This document shows, piece after piece, positions 9,630 through 17,963 of a stretch of 64,000 bases of DNA. A program made the translations under genes and the position numbers. Within the stretch, counting starts at the first letter, position 1; each line of letters starts with the position of its first letter. Under the pieces are notes generated by a model. It was not told the origin of the DNA. It saw only the letters and a program-made list of their open reading frames with translations, and made no database searches. Source of the DNA: Bacteroidota bacterium (GTDB lineage: Bacteria; Bacteroidota; Bacteroidia; Chitinophagales; Saprospiraceae); NCBI GenBank assembly GCA_020160935.1, contig JAIUPL010000001.1:186001-250000 (forward strand), read 5' to 3'.

Positions 9630-12374
9630 ATGAAAAGAATACTGTTTGTTGCCGCATTTGCCAGTTTGTTTTGGCAAACGGGCGCGGCCCAGGACCTTGT
9701 CTGGGCCAAAGGATTTGCCTGGCTTACGACCAGCATGTCGACCACAGTAGATGCCGACGGCAATTTGTACCTGGCCGGCTTCGATATTGGCAACCACGAC
9801 ATCGATCCGGGGCCTGCGGTCTGGTCTATTCCCGGCCCTTCCAATAAGGCCGTGGCTTTTGTCGCCAAATTCGACCCCAGCGGGCAGCCTCTGTGGCTGC
9901 GGAGCGTGGGCGCGCCCGATGCTTTTATGTACTTCACCGGCCCGGCATCATTGGGCAACCCCGGCAACCACATTCTGGAAGTAGATGCCACTGGCCACGT
10001 GCATGTACTGTTCAGTGTGCAAAGCACTGATAGCGGGAAGGTATATGTGTATCCCGGCCCTTCGGATACCATTACCACAGGGGCGTCGGATGTGTTGTTC
10101 ACTTTTAATCCGGACGGGGAGTTTATATTTGCCGAGGTCATTTTTGGTAACAGTACTTGCCGCAGTACCGATTTTCAGGTGCATTCTGGCGGGCGCATTA
10201 CAGTGGTTGGTTTTTTCGAAGGCACTATTTTCCCTGGCAGTGCTTCCCGCACGCAGGTAAGCGCCGGGCAGACCGACGGGTTTATCTACCAATACAATCC
10301 GTTTAATTACAACGTTTTTGAGACCCGTAGCCGGCGTATCGGTGGTGCGCAACGAGACTATTGCTACGGCATTGCCGCGGATGCGGAAGGGAACCTGCGG
10401 GTGGGCGGCATGTTTTTCGGCGATTGCGACGTAGACCCTTCCGATACAGAGTCGTTCTGGCTTTCCCTGCAAAGTGGGCAACTCCACAATGGGTACCTGA
10501 TGAAATGCAGCGATGCTCTGGATTTCGAATGGGCGCAACGCTACCAGACCGGCGGCATATTGCCCACACGAGTGGCGACCGACGCTGCCGGAAATGCATA
10601 TGCTTCTACCCATGTGCAGGGAGGCGTTCAGGTAAATCGGTACACGTCCGGCGGTGTACTGGACAATGTTTATTACCTGGGTGACAACACCTTGAATGCC
10701 ACGGCGCTCGAACATTTACAATTCAGGGTGGATCAGGCGGGCGACCTGCATTGCTGGCGACCCGAAAACAGCATGACGAACGACCGAACGGATGCTGTTT
10801 ATAAAAAAATAGACGGCGAAACGGGTGAAGTGTTGTCCGAATTGCGATTCCCCGCCACCGTTTGGTCTGGAAGCCAGGGAATGGCCCTGGATGCACTGGG
10901 CAATATCTTCCTGACCGGCTCTTTTGAGGGAACCATCGACCTCGATCCCGGCGCAGCCGAACAACTTTATACCGCCGCAGCGCCCTATCCGCAGCGTGTT
11001 TTTTGGGTAAAACTCAATGAACAATGTCCTTCGCTGGGCCTCAAATTTCAGGATGTGGCGCCGGTTGGCTGCGATGCTGATGGCGGCGCGCGGGCCGTGG
11101 CTTTTGGCGGAACAGCGCCCTACTCCTACGAATGGGAAACCCTGCCGGTGCTGTCGGATTCGATCGCACATTTCAGCCAAAAAGGTTACTATGCCATTCA
11201 GGTGACAGACGCTGCTGGCTGCCACCGCCGCCGCGAGGTATGGATAGACGGGGTGTTCGACAATGCACCAGGGCTTTTTGACCTCGAAGTGAGGCCCATT
11301 TTTGCTACTGAATTCAGGCCTGGCTTCCCGGCGCTGATTCATTGCAGTGCAGCGAACCTGGGTTGTAATCCGGTAGACGGAAGGCTTAAACTGGCACTCG
11401 ACCCCTTGCTGCAACTGTTGTCGGCAGATCCGCCGCCTGCTGCCATCGAGGCCGACACCCTCATCTGGCAGCAAACACAGTGGAACTACAATGAACCGCT
11501 ACAAGTGACGCTGGAAGTGTGGCTGCCCAACTTTGCCATACTGGGCCACCTCATTCACCTGCGCGCCTGGGCTGAAACACCCGACGAAACCCTGCTTTCC
11601 AACAACCTGCAACTGTTCCGGGATACCATCATCGGTTCTTACGACCCCAACGACATCGCTGCCGCTCCGGAAGGCGTATGTGAAGAAAAGGCCATTTTGC
11701 CTGCGGAAAAACTGACATACTCCATTCGATTTCAAAATACAGGCACCGCTTCCGCCATCAATGTGCGCATCCTCGACACCCTGCCAGCCCAACTCGATTT
11801 GAGCACTTTGCGCGTCCTGGCTTCCAGCCACGACATGGTGGTGGAGCGGCTGGATTCTGTCACGCTGGCCTTTGTTTTTGAGGGTATTCACTTGCCCGAC
11901 AGTTCGTCCAACGAGCCGGGCTCACAAGGGTTTGTGCAGTTTGAAATAGCGCAAAAACCCAATGGGACGCTGGGCGCCATCATTCGCAACCGGGCAGCGA
12001 TTTATTTTGATTTCAACGAGCCGGTGATAACCAATACGGTGGCGCGTACCGTGGCCGACCCTTTGCCGGAATGCCCGGTGGTGGCAGTGGGCGAGGCCTC
12101 AGACAGCGACCTGCAATTTTCTGTTTTCCCGAATCCTGCCAAAGCAGGTCAGCCTGTTCGGATAGTGCTGGAAAACGATTACTTCGGTCCTCTGAAGATT
12201 GAGATGTTCAGTGCCGACGGAAGAAACCTTAACAATGTTTTAACTACCAAAAAAACGCAAAAACATACAGTTTTGCTGGAAAAATTGCCGTATCTTGAAA
12301 GCACTTCCACACGCCTGATACGCATTTCAGACGGACAACGCTTTGCTTCGAAATGGGTGACAATCATTCCCTAA
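9630..12374 (+). CDS. T9SS-exported SBBP-type repeat protein with type A sorting domain, 914 aa
   Basis: I start at the ATG that opens the signal peptide MKRILFVAAFASLFWQTGAAQ; an in-frame ATG at 9594 adds 12 residues ahead of it and is less likely. The N-terminal half has beta-propeller-like repeats of the SBBP type (VDADGNLYLAGF, DVDPSDTESFWL, DALGNIFLTGSFEGTIDLDP). A short SprB-like segment follows (CDADGGARAVAFGGTAPYSY, GYYAIQVTDAAGC). The domain with SYDPNDIAAAPEGV, YSIRFQNTGTASA and IYFDFNEPVITNTV, from about residue 670, is the one in the preceding gene. The C-terminal sorting domain starts near FSVFPNPAKAGQPV. It follows the upstream T9SS gene by 53 bases, so the two are probably co-transcribed. 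Confidence 0.87.
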   Translation: MKRILFVAAFASLFWQTGAAQDLVWAKGFAWLTTSMSTTVDADGNLYLAGFDIGNHDIDPGPAVWSIPGPSNKAVAFVAKFDPSGQPLWLRSVGAPDAFMYFTGPASLGNPGNHILEVDATGHVHVLFSVQSTDSGKVYVYPGPSDTITTGASDVLFTFNPDGEFIFAEVIFGNSTCRSTDFQVHSGGRITVVGFFEGTIFPGSASRTQVSAGQTDGFIYQYNPFNYNVFETRSRRIGGAQRDYCYGIAADAEGNLRVGGMFFGDCDVDPSDTESFWLSLQSGQLHNGYLMKCSDALDFEWAQRYQTGGILPTRVATDAAGNAYASTHVQGGVQVNRYTSGGVLDNVYYLGDNTLNATALEHLQFRVDQAGDLHCWRPENSMTNDRTDAVYKKIDGETGEVLSELRFPATVWSGSQGMALDALGNIFLTGSFEGTIDLDPGAAEQLYTAAAPYPQRVFWVKLNEQCPSLGLKFQDVAPVGCDADGGARAVAFGGTAPYSYEWETLPVLSDSIAHFSQKGYYAIQVTDAAGCHRRREVWIDGVFDNAPGLFDLEVRPIFATEFRPGFPALIHCSAANLGCNPVDGRLKLALDPLLQLLSADPPPAAIEADTLIWQQTQWNYNEPLQVTLEVWLPNFAILGHLIHLRAWAETPDETLLSNNLQLFRDTIIGSYDPNDIAAAPEGVCEEKAILPAEKLTYSIRFQNTGTASAINVRILDTLPAQLDLSTLRVLASSHDMVVERLDSVTLAFVFEGIHLPDSSSNEPGSQGFVQFEIAQKPNGTLGAIIRNRAAIYFDFNEPVITNTVARTVADPLPECPVVAVGEASDSDLQFSVFPNPAKAGQPVRIVLENDYFGPLKIEMFSADGRNLNNVLTTKKTQKHTVLLEKLPYLESTSTRLIRISDGQRFASKWVTIIP

Positions 12375-12387
12375 AAAATTGTAACGC

Positions 12388-14382
12388 ATGAAAAACCTGT
12401 CTTTTTTTCTCCTTTTCCTCTTTTGTGATTTGTCTGCCCAATCCCGTTTTCAAGACCCCGCCACCGGCAAATGGGGCTATCAGGATCAGGAATGGAACAT
12501 CATCGCGCCAGCCATTTACGACGAGGTGCAGCCCAATTTCGACACCATCATGGCGGTCAAAAAAGACGGCAAAATGGGCGCCATCGACGAAAAAGGTCGC
12601 TATCGCATTCCATTGATCTATGAACAGATCATGCCCAACTTCAATAGTTTTCCAACGCAATACGGCTACGCCGCCGTTACCAAAAACACCAAAATGCCCG
12701 ACACCTGGGGCATGGTCGATTCGCGTGGGAAGGTCATTTTACCCGAAAAATTCTATTATGTACGGGCGCTGACGCCTCAACTGCTGGTCGGCAGGGTGAG
12801 TACCGATACTTTTCTTCAGTTTTATGATCCGAAAGGCCGCTTGCTGTACAAAATAAAAGGACGGCATGTGGAGCCCAATGACCTGGGCAACACTTGTTTC
12901 TTCGTAAAAGGCCTGGATCGCCGCCTCCGGGCCTACAAAACGGATGGCACGCCAGTATATCCGCCCAACCCTGAAGCAGGCGTGTGGACGGATGGTGCAG
13001 TGACCATTTTGACAAAAGGAATGGGCAAAAAAGGGGTGATCAATTCGAAAGGCGACACGATTATTCCGTTCGAGTATGTGCAATTCAAGCCAGGTCTTCC
13101 GGGGCAGTTTATCGTTGCAAAAGCGAACGATGACTATACGGTTACCACCATCGGCGTGTACGACAAGAAGGGCAAAGTCATACTCCCATTTGCCGATCAA
13201 AGCGTTATTGCCTTCGGGAAAGTGTATCAGGTGTATGAGCACAATATAGACAGGGCAGGCATATTTTCTGCCGACGGCGCCGCCATTGTGCCCAAAGAAT
13301 ATCGATTTTCCAGTGTGTATATCTCGGAGCGGGAATATGGCCCGAAAACACCCGATCGCCACCCCGAGCGGTATGTTTCCGCAACGCATCCTGATACGCG
13401 GCAGCAGTTTTTGATCCGCGACGACGGCACAATCATTCGCCCGAAAGGCGCTCAGGAAGTGCGTTACCATGGGGATAATTTTCCGCTGATCATCGAAATG
13501 GCGCCGGAAGATGGAACCTCGTTCCCACGGAGAATGGCCATCGATTTGAACGGCAAGGTGCTGCTTCCTGCCGAATACCTGATGCTGGATTTCACACCCG
13601 ACCCCAACGTGCTGATAGGCAGAAAGGCAACAGCCAAACAAATCGGCTTTATTTCACTGGATGCGCCACAAAAAGCGGAATTTATCTACGATTACCAGAG
13701 CCGATTCTCCAACGGATATTACAGAATGCAAACCGGCCACAGATACGACCTGTATAACCTCCGATTGAAACGCATCCACTCCGGCGAATACAACTGGTGC
13801 AATGAACCCAACCGGGATCAATACCTGCAATTCCGTTTGGAGGGCAAAACAAAGGAAAAACTGGTGGCTGCTGCATTTCGCGAAGGCATGGAGTATGGCG
13901 AATGGCTGGGCATTACAGAATCGGGCCAGCATTTCCTGTTTAAGAAAGTGGAAATGACAGCGGCACAACCACCCGTGAAAGTGGAAGAGGCGGTGGTAAT
14001 GGAAGAGGCGACGGATGCTGTAGAGGCGCCACCGCCGCCGCCCGCCGCAGAATCGGCCGACCAGGTTTTTCAAATGTTTGATGTGCAGGAACCGCCCGCA
14101 TTCCCGGGTGGTGAGGATTCCCTGAAACAATACCTCGCCCGCAACCTGCAATACCCGCGCCTGGCAGCCGAAAATGGCATTCAAGGCATGGTAGCCGTTA
14201 AATTTATTGTTGAAAAAAATGGCGCCCTCAGCAATATCAACGTCGTGCGCGACATCGGCGCAGGATGTGGCAATGAGACCATACGACTCGTGGAAACCAT
14301 GCCGAAATGGACTCCGGCGAAGAGAAGCGGCCAATTTGTGCGCGTGGAGTACACGTTGCCGGTGCGGTTTAAACTGGAATGA
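12388..14382 (+). CDS. WG-repeat protein with C-terminal TonB domain, 664 aa
   Basis: The signal peptide MKNLSFFLLFLFCDLSAQS is followed by WG repeats (GKWGYQD, GKMGAIDEKGR, DTWGMVDSRGK, KKGVINSKGD), each paired with an I-P or L-P strand. A Pro/Glu/Ala-rich linker (about 530-565) leads to a TonB C-terminal domain (from FPGGEDSLKQYLARNLQYP at about 572 to the end, with VAVKFIVEKNGALSN and VEYTLPVRF). Classic TonB has an N-terminal membrane anchor and a periplasmic C-terminus that touches outer-membrane receptors. Here the anchor is replaced by a cleavable-looking signal and the repeat region, so energy transduction is unlikely and a binding role more plausible. It starts 13 bases after the T9SS gene and may belong to its unit. 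Confidence 0.88.
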   Translation: MKNLSFFLLFLFCDLSAQSRFQDPATGKWGYQDQEWNIIAPAIYDEVQPNFDTIMAVKKDGKMGAIDEKGRYRIPLIYEQIMPNFNSFPTQYGYAAVTKNTKMPDTWGMVDSRGKVILPEKFYYVRALTPQLLVGRVSTDTFLQFYDPKGRLLYKIKGRHVEPNDLGNTCFFVKGLDRRLRAYKTDGTPVYPPNPEAGVWTDGAVTILTKGMGKKGVINSKGDTIIPFEYVQFKPGLPGQFIVAKANDDYTVTTIGVYDKKGKVILPFADQSVIAFGKVYQVYEHNIDRAGIFSADGAAIVPKEYRFSSVYISEREYGPKTPDRHPERYVSATHPDTRQQFLIRDDGTIIRPKGAQEVRYHGDNFPLIIEMAPEDGTSFPRRMAIDLNGKVLLPAEYLMLDFTPDPNVLIGRKATAKQIGFISLDAPQKAEFIYDYQSRFSNGYYRMQTGHRYDLYNLRLKRIHSGEYNWCNEPNRDQYLQFRLEGKTKEKLVAAAFREGMEYGEWLGITESGQHFLFKKVEMTAAQPPVKVEEAVVMEEATDAVEAPPPPPAAESADQVFQMFDVQEPPAFPGGEDSLKQYLARNLQYPRLAAENGIQGMVAVKFIVEKNGALSNINVVRDIGAGCGNETIRLVETMPKWTPAKRSGQFVRVEYTLPVRFKLE

Positions 14383-14392
14383 TTCCCTTAGA

Positions 14393-14591
14393 GTAATTTT
14401 CCGTAGAGTGATTTCCCGCAGATCGCGCAGATTTTCCCGCAGATTTCCGCAGAATGTAGAGTACACAGTTAGAGTACACAACTAATGTAAACAATGTTAT
14501 CGACTTGAAGAAAACAGGTGTACTCTACATTCTGCGGAAATCTGCGGGAAAATCTGCGCGATCTGCGGGAAATTACTCTACGGGAAATTAC
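14393..14591. repeat. long inverted repeat (74-bp arms, 51-bp spacer)
   Basis: The left arm, 14393-14466, contains CCCGCAGATCGCGCAGATT, CCCGCAGATTTCCGCAG and TGTAGAGTACAC. The right arm, 14518-14591, carries the reverse complement (GTGTACTCTACATTCTGCGG onward) with about two mismatches near its outer end. The arms are themselves made of a repeated word around GCAGAT. The element fills the spacer between two WG-repeat genes and has no clean T-tract. It could form a very stable RNA hairpin between the two messages or be a dispersed palindromic element. The remaining bases up to 14632 are AT-rich leader sequence. Confidence 0.85.
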
Positions 14592-14632
14592 TTTACGGGA
14601 AATCAAAAAAATCACTCACCCCCCTTTCACAT

Positions 14633-16195
14633 ATGTTCAAACACCTGCTCCTATTCCTTTTCCTGCTTCTGTTCTCCGGGCTAAGTGCCCAAATTCAGGA
14701 GGAAATATCTGTCCCACGGCCCGTGGAAGAGCCCCAAATCAAAGGCGGCAAAACTCGCTTTGGCAGGTACCGCACCGGAACGCCCCAACACGTACAGGAG
14801 GGCGATAAAACCGGCTGGGCGCTCGACGATTCCCTCCTGGTGCCCATTCAGTTTTACAAGATGCCCAACGTGTACAGCGATTTTATGGTGGTGCACAACT
14901 ACGAAGGCTACTGGGGCGTGATCGACAAACACGGCCGCACGGTGTTGCCTTTCGAATACGAGCAGGGCGGACAACTATATGCCTGGAAAGTGAAAGACCC
15001 GACCAGTTTTTTGTCCAAAAACGGCCGACAGCAGTATTTCGACCCGCAAGGAAACGTGCTTTTTGAAACCCGATTCGAAGCGCTCGACGCAGAAGCCACC
15101 AACCGCATTGGCGCCCAGCGCCCAGGCTTGCTGGTGGCCACCAAAATAGACCCGATGCTGGGCGAAGTATCGGCCATTGCCGACCACTCGGGCAAGGTGC
15201 TGTTCCCTTTCAAATACTACCGCATCGCATGGGCGACACGTCACCTGGTGTGCGTCACGGAAGGGCAGCAAGGGAAAAAAGGTGTTCGCGACTGGAGCGA
15301 CCGCGAGATACTGCCGCTTCAATACATAGAGATAGCACCGCCGGATATCAATGGTCGTCTGGTTGTCGCGCTCGCGCCCGACCAGAAAGGACTGGCCGAC
15401 TCAACCGGGCATGTGCTGATACCAATTGAATACCAGGAGTGCGGCAGACGGTTTGATATTAGTGCGTTCTACGATCTGAAAAAAGGTGCGCTCTATGGGC
15501 TGGCCGATTACAAAGGGCGTATGGTTGTCCCGGTGGGCGCTCCCTTTAAGCCTGCGCCTGTTTCCTACACTCCTGTCCAATGGGAGCGCAATGCTATTGG
15601 CCTTAAAATGAGCAAAAAGGGGCAAAAGCGCGGTGATTTTTGGCTTCAAAAATTGTCAGATCAGCAGGCCGTCTTGTACCATGTCGAGCGCGGGCGTTTA
15701 TTAGAAGGCAACTTTTCCCAAGTTCAGATACTGGATGAAAAAGGCCCGGTAATAGCATACATGAAAAATGCCCAGCAACGCCTATACGATATGCAGGGAC
15801 GCGACCTCCTGGGCGGCGATCGGAATCAGATAACAGTGCATGACTACCGCACGTGCATTTTTGCCAATAAAATCCGCGGCGCATGGCAAATTCACGCCAT
15901 GGATGGCTCGCTTGTCACCGAAGAGGAGTTTGGTGCGCCCGGCGCAATGCTGCCGCAGGGCTTTTTTTCTATGCCGGATTTGAACGACAAATTGGCCCTG
16001 TTCGACCCGTTCGGGAAACGCCTGACAGAGCATCGTTTCAAAAAAATAGAAAAACCGGACGACAAAGCCGATGAAAAAGCGCGTAAAAAAGGCACGCTCA
16101 AACCGGGGCGCCACATTGTTGCTAAAGGCCTGATCGAAGCACCCGAACAACAAGAGGCGTCCTGGCTGTATATCGATCAGATGGGGGAGTATTAA
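14633..16195 (+). CDS. exported WG-repeat protein, 520 aa
   Basis: The signal peptide MFKHLLLFLFLLLFSGLSAQ is followed by WG repeats such as GYWGVIDKHGRTVLPFEYE, KKGVRDWSDREILPLQYI and YGLADYKGRMVVP. These alternate with looser repeat-like segments (QKGLADSTGHVLIPIEY). A lysine-rich segment (about 480-500, KADEKARKKGTLKPG) sits near the C-terminus. It is the first of three closely spaced WG genes after the long inverted repeat and is separated from the next by 25 bases, so they are probably one operon. No enzymatic motif is visible; a binding or scaffolding role in the envelope is inference. Confidence 0.85.
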   Translation: MFKHLLLFLFLLLFSGLSAQIQEEISVPRPVEEPQIKGGKTRFGRYRTGTPQHVQEGDKTGWALDDSLLVPIQFYKMPNVYSDFMVVHNYEGYWGVIDKHGRTVLPFEYEQGGQLYAWKVKDPTSFLSKNGRQQYFDPQGNVLFETRFEALDAEATNRIGAQRPGLLVATKIDPMLGEVSAIADHSGKVLFPFKYYRIAWATRHLVCVTEGQQGKKGVRDWSDREILPLQYIEIAPPDINGRLVVALAPDQKGLADSTGHVLIPIEYQECGRRFDISAFYDLKKGALYGLADYKGRMVVPVGAPFKPAPVSYTPVQWERNAIGLKMSKKGQKRGDFWLQKLSDQQAVLYHVERGRLLEGNFSQVQILDEKGPVIAYMKNAQQRLYDMQGRDLLGGDRNQITVHDYRTCIFANKIRGAWQIHAMDGSLVTEEEFGAPGAMLPQGFFSMPDLNDKLALFDPFGKRLTEHRFKKIEKPDDKADEKARKKGTLKPGRHIVAKGLIEAPEQQEASWLYIDQMGEY

Positions 16196-16220
16196 TACGA
16201 AACAAAAAAAAACCATACCT

Positions 16221-17873
16221 ATGAAAAGACACCTTTACATCCTGCTCCTGTTCCTCCCGTTCGCCATTTCCGCCCAGGTCGAAGAAGAACACGAAGTCAT
16301 GATGGATGCCCCGGTCGAAGAAATTTCCCCCAGAGAAGACTTCCTCCGCAGTATTCCAGCCAGCCGCAAAGACGGCAAACCCCACGTGCATCAGTACAAC
16401 AAACTGATGGGATACTTCCTCAACGACAGCATCCTCATCCCGTTTATTTATGAGGAACTGGACTACCAGTATTCCGACTTTATGATTTGTCGGGAGCCGC
16501 GCAAACTCTACGGCGTCATCAATAAAAAAGGCGAAACGGTGATTCCGTTCGAATACGTCTCCCTCAAGCGATATTTCGATGTGTTTTTTGCCTGGAAAAA
16601 AAATGCCGGGTACGGCATCATGACCCTTTCGGGGAAGGAAATAGTACCGTTTGAATACCAAAAGGGGGCTTTTGGCGCCGATACGGCGCTGGTGTTTATG
16701 TCGCCGGGCAAACAACTCGTCGTCAAACCCGCGGGCAGCGACAGGGTACAAATGGTGCTGGAATCCAGTTACGATGAGATGAGCATAGAACCGGCGTATC
16801 CCCAGCCCTTGCTCGCCGTACAACAGCAAGGTCGCTGGGGTGTCCTGAACTACCAAAACCAGTTGGCGGTACCCTGCGAATACGACAACATCCAGAAGGT
16901 GTTCGGGCAGCATGTCATCGCCGTGAAAAATGGTAAAATGGGCGTGGTAAATGTCTCCAACGCTGCCGAAATCCCGTTCGAATACGAAACCATCGATCAG
17001 CGCCTTCGCAACGGCCTGTTTCGCTTCGGCAAGACAGGTACAAGCGGCAAAAAACTTTGGGGCCTGCTCGACTCCACCGGCCGCGTGGTGCTACCAGCCG
17101 AGTACCAGCAGATAGAGCAATTTTACGAATGCGACCTGATGAAAATACAAAAAGCCGGCTTATACGGCGTATCCGATCCTACAGGCAAGATCAGACTCGC
17201 ACCGCAGTTCAACGAAATTTCAGCCTGGGAACACAATATCTACACGGAACAAAAAGACCCTTTGGGGAAAACCCGTAAAATGTCCAAATCTGCACGCGGT
17301 CTCTATTTCTGGTGCAAAAACAAGGCCCGGCAATCGAGTCTGTGGCACCTCGATAAAGGGCAGATTATTGCGCCGGGCGATTATGAATATTTTAGAATTT
17401 ACCATGATGCAGGCGTTGTCGTCGTCACCCGGCAGGAGAAAAATGCGGTGTTGAATATGAACGGAAAACAACTCATCGGCTACGAATATGGCAACCTGAG
17501 TTTCTCCTCCAATCACCCGGAATTTGTGACTTCCAGCACCAATGGCAAAAGAACGCTGATAAGTATGCGCACGGGCAAACAAGTGCAGCCGGAATACTAC
17601 GACGACTGGTTTTTCAACTACGTGGATGAAAAGAATGGGTATTTCTATACCAAAATAGGCGATTTCACAGCCTTGCACGCCCCCGACGGTCGCCGAATAA
17701 CGCCTCATAAATATTGGGGCGGCATTACGCCTTGCGAGAACATTCCGGAAATGGAAGCCCGCTTGCCGAAAAACCGGAAAATAGTGGCCTGTGGCAAAAC
17801 GAAAAATGAATACGAAATTCATTTTTATGCGATCGATGATGCCGGGGCGGAGTATGAGTACAATCGGAAGTAG
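16221..17873 (+). CDS. exported WG-repeat protein, 550 aa
   Basis: The signal peptide MKRHLYILLLFLPFAISAQ precedes an acidic stretch (VEEEHEVMMDAPVEE) and then WG repeats: YGVINKKGETVIPFEYV, YGIMTLSGKEIVPFEYQ, GRWGVLNYQNQLAVPCEYD, GKMGVVNVSNAAEIPFEYE and YGVSDPTGKIRLAPQF. The arrangement closely follows that of the preceding gene (both open with an acidic tail, then HVQEG/HVHQYNK-type sequence), which indicates duplication. It is the middle member of the apparent three-gene unit. Function unknown. Confidence 0.85.
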   Translation: MKRHLYILLLFLPFAISAQVEEEHEVMMDAPVEEISPREDFLRSIPASRKDGKPHVHQYNKLMGYFLNDSILIPFIYEELDYQYSDFMICREPRKLYGVINKKGETVIPFEYVSLKRYFDVFFAWKKNAGYGIMTLSGKEIVPFEYQKGAFGADTALVFMSPGKQLVVKPAGSDRVQMVLESSYDEMSIEPAYPQPLLAVQQQGRWGVLNYQNQLAVPCEYDNIQKVFGQHVIAVKNGKMGVVNVSNAAEIPFEYETIDQRLRNGLFRFGKTGTSGKKLWGLLDSTGRVVLPAEYQQIEQFYECDLMKIQKAGLYGVSDPTGKIRLAPQFNEISAWEHNIYTEQKDPLGKTRKMSKSARGLYFWCKNKARQSSLWHLDKGQIIAPGDYEYFRIYHDAGVVVVTRQEKNAVLNMNGKQLIGYEYGNLSFSSNHPEFVTSSTNGKRTLISMRTGKQVQPEYYDDWFFNYVDEKNGYFYTKIGDFTALHAPDGRRITPHKYWGGITPCENIPEMEARLPKNRKIVACGKTKNEYEIHFYAIDDAGAEYEYNRK

Positions 17874-17963
17874 GATGTGTTATGCGCTTCATCCGTTCTC
17901 CCATCCCGCCAGGGCGCGTAAAATTTAAAACCAATATTTTCACCTCAGAACTTAACTCATTTA

